Part shown: positions 36,084 through 44,607 of the stretch, one piece after another
Numbering within the stretch: the first letter of the stretch is position 1
Layout: the number at the start of each line of letters is the position of its first letter
Source: Rhodococcus sp. ABRD24
Lineage (GTDB): Bacteria > Actinomycetota > Actinomycetes > Mycobacteriales > Mycobacteriaceae
Assembly (NCBI RefSeq): GCF_004328705.1
Contig: NZ_CP035319.1
Location: 2,418,001-2,482,000 of the forward strand
Direction of reading: 5' to 3'
DNA length: 64,000 nt
Notes under the pieces: model-generated
Seen by the model: only the letters and a program-made list of their open reading frames with translations
Told to the model about the DNA's origin: nothing
Database searches by the model: none
Translations under genes and position numbers: made by a program

Positions 36084-37418
36084 TTGGCGCGCTGGCGGGA
36101 AGGCACCGCCTTGCTCACGGTAGTGGACAACAACAACGACGAGTCTGGCAAGGCGGGTGGTGCTGGCCGTTCGTTGCTCGACGAGATCGTCCGCGATGGC
36201 GCCAGGCGAATGTTGGCGACGGCCCTGCAGGCCGAGGTCGCCGACTACATCGCCCGGCATGCCGGTGAGGTCGACGAGAACGGGCACCGCCTGGTCGTGC
36301 GCAACGGCTACCACGCCGAACGTGAGGTCGTGACTGCGGCAGGCGCGGTGGCGGTGAAGGCGCCGCGCGTGAACGACAGACGCACCGACCCCGAGACGGG
36401 TGAGCGCAGGCGGTTCTCCTCAGCGATCCTGCCAGCGTGGGCCCGCAGATCGACGCAGGTGTCCGAGGTGCTGCCGCTGCTGTACTTGCACGGCCTTTCG
36501 ACCAGCGACTTCGGCCAGGCCTTGGAGCAGTTCCTCGGCACCGGAGCCGGCCTGTCGACCGCGTCCATCACAAGGCTGACCGCGCAGTGGCAAGACGAAG
36601 CTGTCGCGTTCGGGAAGCGGGACCTCTCGCAGGTCGACTACGTCTACTTGTGGGTCGACGGCATCCACTTGAAAGTCCGGCTTGAGCAGGAGAAATTGTG
36701 CCTGCTCGTGATGCTCGGGGTCCGCACCGACGGCCGGAAGGAACTTGTCGCCCTGACCGACGGATTCCGGGAATCTTCCGAGTCGTGGGCGGACCTGCTG
36801 CGGGACTGCCGCCGGCGTGGGATGTGGGCACCGACGCTGGCCGTCGGCGACGGCGCGTTGGGGTCCTGGAAGGCACTGCGGGAGGTATTCCCCGATACCC
36901 GGGAGCAGCGGTGCTGGTTCCACAAGCAAGCGAATGTTCTTGCCGCGCTCCCGAAGTCCGCGCACCCGGGCGCGTTGGCGGCGATGAAGGACATCTACAA
37001 CGCCGAGGACATCGACAAGGCGCAGCTGGCGATCATCGCGTTCGGTCGCGACTATGGCGCGAAGTACCCGAAGGCGGTCGTGAAGATCACCGACGACGTC
37101 GACGTGCTGCTCGAGTATTTCAAGTATCCGGCCGAGCACTGGGTGCACCTGCGGACCACGAACCCGATCGAATCCACTTTCGCGACAGTGCGTTTGCGAA
37201 CCAAGGTCACGAAGGGTCCTGGGTCGAGGGCGGCGGGGATGGCGATGGCCTACAAGCTGATCGAGGCCGCGCAGTCCCGGTGGCGGGCGGTCAACGCCCC
37301 GCACCTGGTGGCGTTAGTCCGGGCCGGCGCCCTGTTCCACAAGGGCAAGCTCCTCGAACGACCCGTCGACATCACCCCGCAGCCGTCACCGGACACGCCC
37401 GTGTCCGAAGTTGCCTGA
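36084..37418 (+). CDS. IS256-family transposase, second type
   Basis: About 444 aa, intact. It shows the family N-terminus (RSLLDEIVRDGARRMLATAL), RNGYHAEREV, the first Asp in YVYLWVDGIHLKVRLEQ, the second in LAVGDGALGSW and the C-terminal HLRTTNPIESTFATVRLRT with the Glu. It is clearly different from the transposase of copies 1 and 2. The real start may be TTG 36111 or GTG 36123, because the family often begins near LLTVV. Element ends were not resolved. Confidence 0.92.
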   Translation: MARWREGTALLTVVDNNNDESGKAGGAGRSLLDEIVRDGARRMLATALQAEVADYIARHAGEVDENGHRLVVRNGYHAEREVVTAAGAVAVKAPRVNDRRTDPETGERRRFSSAILPAWARRSTQVSEVLPLLYLHGLSTSDFGQALEQFLGTGAGLSTASITRLTAQWQDEAVAFGKRDLSQVDYVYLWVDGIHLKVRLEQEKLCLLVMLGVRTDGRKELVALTDGFRESSESWADLLRDCRRRGMWAPTLAVGDGALGSWKALREVFPDTREQRCWFHKQANVLAALPKSAHPGALAAMKDIYNAEDIDKAQLAIIAFGRDYGAKYPKAVVKITDDVDVLLEYFKYPAEHWVHLRTTNPIESTFATVRLRTKVTKGPGSRAAGMAMAYKLIEAAQSRWRAVNAPHLVALVRAGALFHKGKLLERPVDITPQPSPDTPVSEVA

Positions 37419-37479
37419 TGACGGCGGCGCAGGACGTTAAGCCGGTTCACCACTTTCGGAACTCTGGTAAGGAGGAGTC

Positions 37480-37809
37480 ATGGGGTTTCTATTGGGCATG
37501 GTCTGCATCGTCGCGTTCTGCGTGGTGCTCGATCAGGTGGGGGTGTGGGCGGAGAAGCGTGGTTGGATCCACTGGCGCCGGATGGGTGGAGGCAGCAGCG
37601 GGGCTGGAATGTTCAACGCCGCACAAGAACTGATCACGCCGTCCACCAGGCATATCGTCGAGGAGCAGCATCGACTGCAGACGACGCGACTCACCCACAG
37701 CGCCGACGGGTCACCGTTCTCACTCGACACCGATCGCGGGGTCATCTACCTGCACCACAGCGCGACCCATCCCGTGGATGACGCCGATCCGCGCCGCGAA
37801 CAGGCTTGA
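37480..37809 (+). CDS. Small membrane-anchored protein (DUF6191-like)
   Basis: About 109 aa. One N-terminal hydrophobic segment (LLGMVCIVAFCVVLDQVGVW) should anchor it in the membrane. The cytoplasmic part contains FNAAQELITPSTRHIVEEQH and resembles actinobacterial DUF6191 proteins. ATG 37480 is preceded by AAGGAGG with ideal spacing. It follows the IS transposase and precedes the Mrr-like gene by 200 bp. Function unknown. Confidence 0.7.
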   Translation: MGFLLGMVCIVAFCVVLDQVGVWAEKRGWIHWRRMGGGSSGAGMFNAAQELITPSTRHIVEEQHRLQTTRLTHSADGSPFSLDTDRGVIYLHHSATHPVDDADPRREQA

Positions 37810-38009
37810 TCGAGGCCAGCGACGAACTCAGGGCCGCAAGATCCTGATCGGTGAAGTCCGGGCGCCGAGGCCTCCTGACGATCCTTGATCCACAAGATTT
37901 GACTATTTCTCTGTCTGGACGCGACCGCCCAGGTAGCTGGGAGTCGACCGGATTGGTCGATTGCGGTAATACGCTCTGATCGGTATCGAGCCACAGAAGG
38001 AGCCACTCG

Positions 38010-39725
38010 GTGATTAGTTGGGATCGGCTCGGTCAGGCGCAGTTCGACCGAGTCGTCGAGATTCTGATCGCGCGTCAGTGGCGCGACATCGCGACAGTAG
38101 TCTCCCCTGATGGTCGTGGTGGGGACGGTGGAATCGATATCGAGGTACGGCACGGAAGCCGTCGGAGGATCTACCAACTGAAGTACTTCGTCGATGGATT
38201 CTCGGGAGACAAGAAGTCGACTCGGCAACGGCAGGTTCGGAATTCCTACCTAGCTGCGCTTCGATTGGACCCGCCGGTAGCCGAGTGGGTTCTCGTCGTC
38301 CCGTCGAAGCTGACACCTGGTGAACGCGAGTTCGTACAGGGGCTTGAAACCACGGAGGGCCCGAAGATCGCCATCCACGATCGGCTGGATCTCGATGTCC
38401 TGGCATGTGACTACCCCGACGTGTACCGGTACCTCGAACGCGATCAGATGCGTGAGAACGCACAGTTGTACAACCGTGAGATCGACAGCTTGTTCGGCGG
38501 TATCGGTGATCTCACGAAGCGTATCGGGGAGTTAGGAAGTATCGCTGACTCCACCGATCTCGATTGGGGCGTGCAGTTCTCACGTACACAAGATGGCGTC
38601 AGCTGTTCTGTGTATCCCAAGCACCCGCAAGACCACGTCCGAACCCCAATCGTCATCACACTCGAAGGTGCTTTCGGTCCCGAGCACTCAGCAGCGCGGC
38701 GGGCAATGGACCGCGCGGTGAAGTTCGGCGCATCTGGCACGGTGGTTCTGCCTGCAGAGACCGTGAGAAGTGTGGCGATCTCTGGGCCGGCACTGCTCGC
38801 TGGGCGACATGAGAACGTGGAAGTCCGGCTGGCAAGACTCACCCAGAGTCCATATATCGGGTCACGATCTGAGTTGCACTTTCTCGACGGAGACGGACTT
38901 CTGATGGCCACCCACGAGGGTGAAGTCACCCACATGAACCGTGGCACAGACGGCTTCGCCCTCGAGATCAGCTTCTACGAGCACCTCCACGTCGAGTTGT
39001 TGTTCCCACACGACCGCGGACTACCGGGCGAAGGCAAGATCAGCTACAACTTCCGACGGATCCGACCAGGGGACGCTCTAGGTGTGGTGTCGCTTCTCAG
39101 GCTGCTGCGGCGCCAGGGCACATTCAAGGTCTTCGTCGAAGCCAACGAACTGATGTCGCTCGCGAACGACGATTCATCGGTTGCCTCGAGTTCCGCATCT
39201 GATGAGGATCTCGACTTCATCGAATCCCTCGCTCACGACCTCCAAGTTGTTCAAACACACTGTCGGACAACGTTCGTGATGCCCGACGAAGTGGAGCCGC
39301 TCGATCGGATCAACTTGCGAGTGGCACGACTGTTGATCGAGGGACACGTTGTCGCATCTCCAGAAGCGCCCACCGGATTCGTCACTCTGACCGGCACCGA
39401 TACACCTGAATTGCGTGCACTGCTCAGCCGAAGCGCCGAAATCAGGCTCACCCAACGCAACTTCACACTCGTCTTCTGCGGCAAGCACCTAGTACTCGGA
39501 GATGTGTACGCGTTTCACCCTCACGCGACCCCCGTCAACGGGGGAGAGGCGCTCGAAGCGCTGGACGCTGGCCGCGCCGCAGGACTGAAGGTGCACCTCC
39601 GCCCTGGCGACGACGCATACTTCAACCTCGCGCTGGCGTCTCGGATGTCAGATGCCATGCGACTCCAAACACCCACAGCGTGGGATTTGCCTGGTATCGA
39701 CCAGCCGGTACATCGTTGTGAATGA
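38010..39725 (+). CDS. Mrr-like restriction-endonuclease-fold protein with long C-terminal region
   Basis: About 571 aa. The first 130 residues form an Mrr-type nuclease domain: GRGGDGGIDIEV gives Asp43 and Glu45, and IYQLKY gives Gln56-x-Lys58, the complete D-QxK active site. The remaining 430 residues are mixed alpha/beta without a recognised domain and could be a sensor or specificity module. GTG 38010 lies eight bases after AGAAGGA. A stand-alone nuclease with a large second module in an IS-rich island is a plausible antiphage or DNA-modification-dependent effector. Confidence 0.75.
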   Translation: MISWDRLGQAQFDRVVEILIARQWRDIATVVSPDGRGGDGGIDIEVRHGSRRRIYQLKYFVDGFSGDKKSTRQRQVRNSYLAALRLDPPVAEWVLVVPSKLTPGEREFVQGLETTEGPKIAIHDRLDLDVLACDYPDVYRYLERDQMRENAQLYNREIDSLFGGIGDLTKRIGELGSIADSTDLDWGVQFSRTQDGVSCSVYPKHPQDHVRTPIVITLEGAFGPEHSAARRAMDRAVKFGASGTVVLPAETVRSVAISGPALLAGRHENVEVRLARLTQSPYIGSRSELHFLDGDGLLMATHEGEVTHMNRGTDGFALEISFYEHLHVELLFPHDRGLPGEGKISYNFRRIRPGDALGVVSLLRLLRRQGTFKVFVEANELMSLANDDSSVASSSASDEDLDFIESLAHDLQVVQTHCRTTFVMPDEVEPLDRINLRVARLLIEGHVVASPEAPTGFVTLTGTDTPELRALLSRSAEIRLTQRNFTLVFCGKHLVLGDVYAFHPHATPVNGGEALEALDAGRAAGLKVHLRPGDDAYFNLALASRMSDAMRLQTPTAWDLPGIDQPVHRCE

Positions 39726-39818
39726 CCACGCCCGCGACTGCGACAAGCCATTTCTGCCGATCGGTCCTCTCGAAGTCCGTCCAGTCTGGAGCTCGGGTGT
39801 CTCAACTCGGCACTGCGC

Positions 39819-40067
39819 CTACCTGATTGGAGAGATGGTCCGAAGTGGGACTTCGTAGTCCGGTAAAAAGCCCCAATTGACGGTCCGGAGCTGTTGCTCT
39901 GCGCCCGCTGTCGGCTCCTCACGGGGCGCACGTTCGAGCACCACGCGTACCTGTTGGGTGGGGGCGACGTTGTACGACGGCGGCAGTTCGGCGCCCACGG
40001 AGTCGACTACGTCGAACAGTGAGCGCAGTTCCTTGTCGGTCGTGGTCGAGGCATACCGTCCACACAC
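39819..40067 (-). pseudogene. Truncated SRAP (HMCES/YedK) gene
   Basis: GTG 40067 encodes V-Cys-Gly-Arg-Tyr, so Cys2, which forms the thiazolidine crosslink with abasic DNA in SRAP proteins, is preserved. PPSYNVAPTQQVRVV is the conserved Asn-containing motif. The protein should run to about 220-250 aa, but after WGFLPDYEV the frame leaves the family and stops at 39819 (82 codons). The Glu and His needed for catalysis lie in the lost part. The truncation point falls 100 bp from the end of the Mrr-like gene, so that insertion or deletion may have removed the 3' part. Confidence 0.7.
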
Positions 40068-40420
40068 GCTGGCGTCTCCCGTCGTTGCAGGTACACGCCG
40101 CGCGATAACTGTGGTCACCGACACCAGCGCGGCACCGCGCTGCGGACATGAAAAAGGGACCGGATGCGTTCGGTCGCCTCTCGGCGATCGGCGCAACGCA
40201 GCTCCAGCCGTACGGAACTCTGCGAGGGCAAGGGTGTGAGCCCGGGGGACACGGAACGCAACCGATCCAGCAGGCACAACGCCCATACCGGCTGACCTAT
40301 TCCGAAAGCGCCGTGGCCTGCTGATCTGCGGTCGTAGGCTGGCGTGCATCGTCGGCCTGCGCCGGGGTCGGTACCAATTCTGGCTGTGGGGAATCCCGCC
40401 GTGTTGAGGAGGTGACCGCG
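40068..40420. other. Gap upstream of the microprotein genes
   Basis: No gene was recognised. The interval separates the divergent starts of the SRAP remnant (minus strand) and the first microprotein gene (plus strand) and should contain promoters for both, but no confident -35/-10 pair was found. Confidence 0.35.
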
Positions 40421-40537
40421 ATGGATTGGCCGTGGTTCATCTGGCTGATGTATCCGCCGTTCTTCAATGACGAGCAGCGGGGCTGGGCGCTGGCCAACGT
40501 GCCGTGCTGGCTCGGCAACACGTGGAAGCGCTGCTAG
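40421..40537 (+). CDS. Microprotein 1, 38 aa, Trp-rich
   Basis: A small reading frame beginning MDWPWFIWLMYPPFF and ending with WLGNTWKRC. It has five Trp among 38 residues, a hydrophobic N-terminal half and a basic end, so it could insert in a membrane. The start is supported by a very strong ribosome-binding site, GAGGAGGTGA, five bases upstream. A second microprotein gene follows ten bases after its stop. No family is recognised; a real translated gene is inferred from the ribosome-binding site and the tandem arrangement. Confidence 0.5.
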   Translation: MDWPWFIWLMYPPFFNDEQRGWALANVPCWLGNTWKRC

Positions 40538-40547
40538 GACGCGAGTG

Positions 40548-40637
40548 ATGACCCCGTACGGAATGTGGCTCGGTCCGCTCGGCGTAGCCATCGACGTGTT
40601 CCTGGCATGGCTGAACTACGGCGCGGTTCCCTGGTAG
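40548..40637 (+). CDS. Microprotein 2, 29 aa, hydrophobic
   Basis: Reads MTPYGMWLGPLGVAIDVFL and then AWLNYGAVPW before TAG. Composition is strongly hydrophobic and aromatic, like a single short membrane helix. It begins ten bases after microprotein 1; GTG at 40545 is in frame directly before the ATG. Translation may be coupled to the first gene, as the ribosome-binding site of its own is weak (GGACGCGAG). Confidence 0.4.
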   Translation: MTPYGMWLGPLGVAIDVFLAWLNYGAVPW

Positions 40638-40742
40638 GACCAGAGCGACAATCGGCCGTGGCCGCCGCGACACCGTCGGACATCGTGCTCGCCGCGTGGC
40701 CGGGGCTGATGCTGCCGGCGCTGGCGGATGGTGCCCTGACCG

Positions 40743-41504
40743 TCAGTGTTTCGATCGGGTGGTGCCCCAGTCGAAGTCGAGGTTGTCGAGTTCGGTGATG
40801 CGCTCCGGGGTGAGTGACGGCCGGCCGTGGCGGCGGTCGACGCGGCGGGTGGTGACCCACAGCCCGAGGCAGAATCCGTCGGGGCAGGTGAAGCGGTGGG
40901 GGACACGGGCGTGCCCGTGCTCGGCGACGTAGCCGGCGAGGTGGGCGACGGCGTTCGCCCACCGCTGCTGCTCGAACGTGCCGCGATTGGCCTGTCCCCA
41001 GTCGAAGCCGATCGCGTCGAGCTGGGCGATCCGCTCCGGCGTCAACGTCGGGGTCTCGCGTCGTCGATCGGTGCGACGTCGACTCACCCACGCTCCGAGG
41101 CGGAATCCGTCCTCGCACTCCCACCGGTGCGGCACATCGAGGCGCCCGTGCTCATCCCGGAACCGGACCAGGCGCTCGATAGTGGCCGCCCACTGCTGCG
41201 CGAAGTCGTCGACCGATCGGCCGGGCCGGGGTGGAGCCCAGTCGAACCCGAGGTCGTCGAGCTGCGCGATCCGCTCGGGGGTGAGGCGGTCGGCGCCGAG
41301 GCGACGGTCCTCGCGGCGGTGCATCACCCACGAGCCCAGCCGCATCCCGTCCGCGCACACGAATGTCCCCGGGACACGGGCGTGCCCGTGTTCGGCGACG
41401 TACGCCTCGAGGTGCGCGATGCCGTCCGCCCACAGCTGCGCGGGTGTCTTCCCGGCTCGCCGGTCCGGGCGGGCCGGCACCGCTGCCGGATCCGTGGAGG
41501 TCAT
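40743..41504 (-). CDS. Protein with three helicase-associated (HA) repeats
   Basis: About 253 aa made almost wholly of three HA repeats (PF03457 type), each about 70 residues with the pattern W, HGH(A/L)xVP, DGxxLGxWVxxRRxDRR, LTPERIAQLDxLGFDW. Examples are EHGHARVPGTFVCADG, DEHGRLDVPHRW and EHGHARVPHRFTCPDG. These repeats normally decorate the C-terminus of superfamily 2 helicases and probably bind nucleic acid; here they stand alone, without a helicase. ATG 41504 lies eight bases after TAGCAT. It follows the broken HNH lipoprotein gene. Confidence 0.8.
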   Translation of the reverse strand: MTSTDPAAVPARPDRRAGKTPAQLWADGIAHLEAYVAEHGHARVPGTFVCADGMRLGSWVMHRREDRRLGADRLTPERIAQLDDLGFDWAPPRPGRSVDDFAQQWAATIERLVRFRDEHGRLDVPHRWECEDGFRLGAWVSRRRTDRRRETPTLTPERIAQLDAIGFDWGQANRGTFEQQRWANAVAHLAGYVAEHGHARVPHRFTCPDGFCLGLWVTTRRVDRRHGRPSLTPERITELDNLDFDWGTTRSKH

Positions 41505-41512
41505 GGGCTGGG

Positions 41513-41518
41513 ATGCTA
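41513..41518 (-). promoter_or_regulatory. -10 box for the HA-repeat gene
   Basis: Minus-strand TAGCAT, eight bases (CCCAGCCC), then ATG 41504. It overlaps the stop region of the upstream gene. No ribosome-binding site is present. Confidence 0.4.
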
Positions 41519-42614
41519 TTCGCATGCGACGCCGTCGTTGTCGCGGTCGAGTTTGCTGCTGTAGCCGGGCTCGCCGCGCATGATCGGTGCCGCGCCGGCC
41601 GCACGGGCTGCAGCGCAGTTCGCGTACGAGACACCCGCCCCACTCGGAGCAGGCGCGGGGGCCGGTGCCTGCTGGCGGGCCGGCGGCGCCGGCGCGGGGG
41701 CCGCGGTGGTCGGCGCAGGAGCGGCCACCGGCGCCGGTGCGGGTGCCGGGGAGCCGGTGCAGGAGGCGAGTTCGCGTGCGATCGCGTCCTTCTCGGCCTG
41801 GGTCATCCACAGCCCGTACTTGAGCTTCACCTCGAACTGGCGCGTGACGTAGGTGCACCGGTACGCCTTGTTCGGCGGCAACCAGGTCGCGGCGTCGCCG
41901 TCGCTCTTCTGCCCGTTTGTGGGGCCGTCGACGGCCTGCAAGTTCAAGGGGTCGTTGGCGAAGTTCCGGCGGGTCTGCTCGTCGAGCTGCTGGGCACCCT
42001 TCTGCCACGCGTCCGACAGGGCGACGATGTGGTCGATCTGCACCGCGTTCGAGGTCCCCTCACCGCGGGTGAACGCGATCGACCGGCCGGTGTAGGTGTC
42101 GTTCAGTGTTCCGGTCAGGACGGTGCAGCCGTTCGATCCTGGCTTGATCGTGATGTCGACCAGGTCCCGGCCCTGGCTTGATCGTGATGTCGACCAGGTC
42201 CCGGCGCAGGATGTCGTTGCGGGTATCGCAGCCGTTGTGCCCGCCCTCGACGGTGACGTCGTCGGACCATGCCTGCCCGAACAGGGCCCGGTCGTAGCCG
42301 GTCTTCGGGGCCCTGCCCTTGACCGGGATCGCGTCCAAGGTGGCGGCGGCCGCCCGCAGGGCGTCCTCGTCGCTGGCCTTGAGCAGGGGAGTGGGCGGCG
42401 GCAGCGCGGTTTCCGACGACACCTCCACGCTGCTGGTGATGCTCGCGGGCGCCGACGAGGCGGCAGCCACATCCGGCTGCGCGTCAGCGTCCTCGCACGC
42501 GGTCAACGACACCACCGCCGCCGCTGCCGCTGCCGCTGCGCCGGCAATCAACGCGGTGCGGGTACGACGGACAGCGGCCCAACGTGGGCGGAGCGAAGTC
42601 AGAGCAAGCGACAC
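41516..42614 (-). pseudogene. DUF1524 (HNH) nuclease lipoprotein with excalibur domain, frameshifted
   Basis: The first part, in one frame from GTG 42614, has a signal sequence with a lipobox-like AVVSLTAC and runs to GCDTRNDILRRDLVDITIKPG. The second part, in the next frame, continues SNGCTVLTGTL and VQIDHIVALSDAW (His of the DUF1524/GmrSD-type nuclease), a Pro/Ala-rich linker, and an excalibur Ca-binding end (DRDNDGVACE). The break coincides with a perfect 34-bp tandem duplication; deleting one unit joins the frames seamlessly. The intact product would be a secreted, cell-envelope nuclease of about 355 aa. Confidence 0.8.
42138..42205. repeat. Perfect 34-bp tandem duplication inside the nuclease gene
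   Basis: Two exact 34-bp units (42138-42171 and 42172-42205), each beginning CCTGGCTTGATCG. As 34 is not a multiple of three, the duplication shifts the frame by one base. Confidence 0.9.
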
Positions 42615-43448
42615 AGCATTTCCTTCTGCAAGCAGGGGCCTGTGCGGCGCACTGACCCGGATGCGAATAGACCGTGCCGGCCCCCGACGCCGACACGAAC
42701 TGTTCTGTCTACCAGGTGATCCGCCCCGACAAGCCGGACACCCCGGCAGGCCGCGCGACAGGGCTCATACCAAGGGCAGGACCCAGTAGTGGTGCATCGT
42801 GAGTAGCTGGATAGGGCCTCGGATCGGTACGCCGTTTGCGTCGAGGTGGAGGCGGCAGGTGGCCACGGTGAACTCGGGACGCCCGGTGCCTGCATCGCCT
42901 GACCGAGAATGGCGTTCACCGGAGCCGGCGTCATGATGCTTGAGATCGGGAGCTGAAATCAGCTGGGCAGCGAAAAGGCCTGTCCGCCGACTGCGGGCTC
43001 ACGACCAATCTCGGACGAGTCGTAGGCGTCACGAGCGAAGTCTTCGATCATCGTGGGTTCTTGCCCAACGACCGGGGGATCCTGCTCCCAATCAGCGGTG
43101 TCCATGGGCGCTCCAGAAGGAGTAGGCAAGGTCTGCTCCGGTACTTCCGCTATAGAGGCCGCAGTTCCATATGCGTTCGCGCCGACTACATTTATCGTCG
43201 CTCACTCACCCAGACGACTGACTGACTGTGGCTGTGCGCTTCGACTCGGCCTGAGCAGCTAGTCTGTTCCGCCCCGTTGGAGCTCGCCGCCCCTGATTCG
43301 AGTGTCGGTCGCGTGCCGCCTGCCCAACGAGCGAGTTGGTGTGTCCCATGTCACAAACCATCTTGTCGGATTGCTTTTAGTTTCGCGGGCGTGGTGGTGT
43401 CAGGAGTTCGCCGTCGATTCGCGGCGGCGGGGATAGGAGGATTCACAG
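42615..43448. other. Gap of about 0.83 kb without a firm gene
   Basis: A minus-strand frame ending at 42765 reads VATCRLHLDANGV and then LLTMHHYWVLPLV with some coding character, but no good start. Nothing else is supported. The right end contains the promoter and AGGAGG ribosome-binding site of the secreted-protein gene. Confidence 0.35.
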
Positions 43449-43808
43449 GTGGGGACTATGAAGACGACATTGAAGATCGCGGCTACGGCGGCGGCCGCGT
43501 GCGCGGCACTGACGCTCGGCGCCGGCACCGCGTCGGCGTTCACGGTGCAGCCGATCGCGGGCGGCACTCAGATCGACATCAATCACGGTGAGGCCGTTGC
43601 GCTCTCACAGGTACGCATTGCCGGTCCAGTTCTGAATTTGGTGTACCCGCACCTGGTGTACGCAGGCGGGCTCCGCACGGGCGACGCGGCCCAGGTGTCC
43701 ATCGACCTGGCTGCCGTACCCGGGAACGGCGGTGCCGCAGTCAGGATCTACGGACCGCTGCACAATCCGGATCTCGTGAATTTCGGCCACTACGAGCGGA
43801 TCCGGTGA
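43449..43808 (+). CDS. Small secreted protein, 119 aa
   Basis: The N-terminus MKTTLKIAATAAAACAALTLGAGTASA is a textbook Sec signal peptide with an ASA cleavage site; written here in two parts, it is MKTTLKIAATAAAACAAL followed by TLGAGTASA. The mature part of about 88 aa is beta-rich (GEAVALSQVRIAGPV, VRIYGPLHNPDL) and Cys-free. GTG 43449 fits AGGAGG at eight bases; ATG 43458 is in frame. It is followed by a strong terminator hairpin. Similar small exported proteins occur in mycobacteria and rhodococci; function unknown. Confidence 0.8.
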   Translation: MGTMKTTLKIAATAAAACAALTLGAGTASAFTVQPIAGGTQIDINHGEAVALSQVRIAGPVLNLVYPHLVYAGGLRTGDAAQVSIDLAAVPGNGGAAVRIYGPLHNPDLVNFGHYERIR

Positions 43809-43836
43809 AGTCTTACCACTACGAGTGACCGAAAGC

Positions 43837-43870
43837 ACGCCCGCCCCGAGATTCTCTTCGGTGCGGGCGT
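43837..43870 (+). terminator. Hairpin terminator after the secreted-protein gene
   Basis: ACGCCCGC pairs with GCGGGCGT (8 bp), with an inner CCGA/TCGG helix, followed by TTCTC. It begins 28 bp after the stop. Confidence 0.7.
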
Positions 43871-44009
43871 TCTCGCGTCTCAGTTTCCGGTTTGTTCAGT
43901 CCGTATGTCGTCGCCGATCAGCGGCAGGTGTCGGGGCTCGGGCCGCGGAGCCCCGACACCGGGATCGAGCTGTAGGCGACGGCTTCGCCGCGTCACTCTG
44001 CAGGGGTAG

Positions 44010-44327
44010 TCATTGCCCGCCGGGGCGGGTCTGCGCCGAACGCCGCCACCAGATGATGGCCGAGGCGGCGAGTGCGGCTGCGCTGATCCCAGCTGCGATC
44101 AGGCCGCCGCGGTTCGCATCCTCGCAGCCGAAGGCATAGACGGTGTCCACGACAAGGTCGTTCGACGCGTCAGGCGGATAGGGCCCGACGCTGAAGGTCG
44201 CCCACGGGCCGTTCATGCACTCGGAATAGGACTGGGTCTCGTGGCGGTCGAACAGGAGCCCACCAGCGATGAGGACTATGGCCACGGCCGCGAGGCCGGC
44301 AAGGGTTCGGCGGGTTGTCGTGGTCAC
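44010..44327 (-). CDS. Small two-helix membrane protein, copy 1
   Basis: About 105 aa. Two hydrophobic segments (LAGLAAVAIVLIAGGLLF and AAGISAAALAASAIIWW) flank an external loop with two Cys (SECMNG, FGCEDAN). The ends are about 95 percent alike to the paralogue at 55813-56130, while the loop between the Cys residues differs, which suggests relaxed or diversifying selection there. The GTG start follows GACAAT by six bases in both copies. Function unknown. Confidence 0.75.
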   Translation of the reverse strand: MTTTTRRTLAGLAAVAIVLIAGGLLFDRHETQSYSECMNGPWATFSVGPYPPDASNDLVVDTVYAFGCEDANRGGLIAAGISAAALAASAIIWWRRSAQTRPGGQ

Positions 44328-44347
44328 CTGGGGATTGTCACACGAGG

Positions 44348-44520
44348 TCAGTTCGCCTCGCGGCGTGCAGCTTCCAGACGCCGGCGTCGCCGGATCAGCC
44401 GGTCACGGCTCGCTTCGCCGTTGAATATCTCCGCGTTGACGGCGGTTTCGAGGTCGAACGGTGCACCGGCCAGCCGGAGTTCGGCCATCGCGACGAAGAA
44501 CTGGTCCACTGCGATCCGGA
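44348..44520 (-). pseudogene. 3' fragment of the ribbon-helix-helix gene
   Basis: Encodes VDQFFVAMAELRLAGAPFD and the same end (LEAARREAN stop) as the gene at 56151-56651. The similarity breaks off at 44520, where unrelated sequence begins, so the DNA-binding N-terminus is missing. Confidence 0.75.
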
Positions 44521-44595
44521 GCGCCGTTGCCGACCGGGTCGGGAGGGCGCGGGACGCTCACGCGGCATGTCGTGAGTTGTGGCGGTGGTGCTGCC

Positions 44596-44601
44596 TATGG
44601 T
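44596..44601 (+). promoter_or_regulatory. -10 box for a leaderless start
   Basis: TATGGT, six bases (GTTGCT), then ATG 44608 of the lipoprotein gene; no ribosome-binding site. Confidence 0.45.
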
Positions 44602-44607
44602 GTTGCT

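Larger units (their letters stand above)
43941..44520. repeat. Segmental duplication, copy 1 (partner 55741-56323)
   Basis: About 580 bp homologous to 55741-56323 in the same orientation. It starts with the last codons of the AbiEii-like gene (SPDTGIEL stop), includes the small membrane protein gene and ends in the middle of the ribbon-helix-helix gene. Copy 1 lacks intact versions of both outer genes, so it is the derived, truncated copy. Confidence 0.85.

Noticed and set aside
42765..42870. Short minus-strand frame ending in LLTMHHYWVLPLV
   Set aside because: Some coding character, but no ribosome-binding site, promoter box or upstream continuation.
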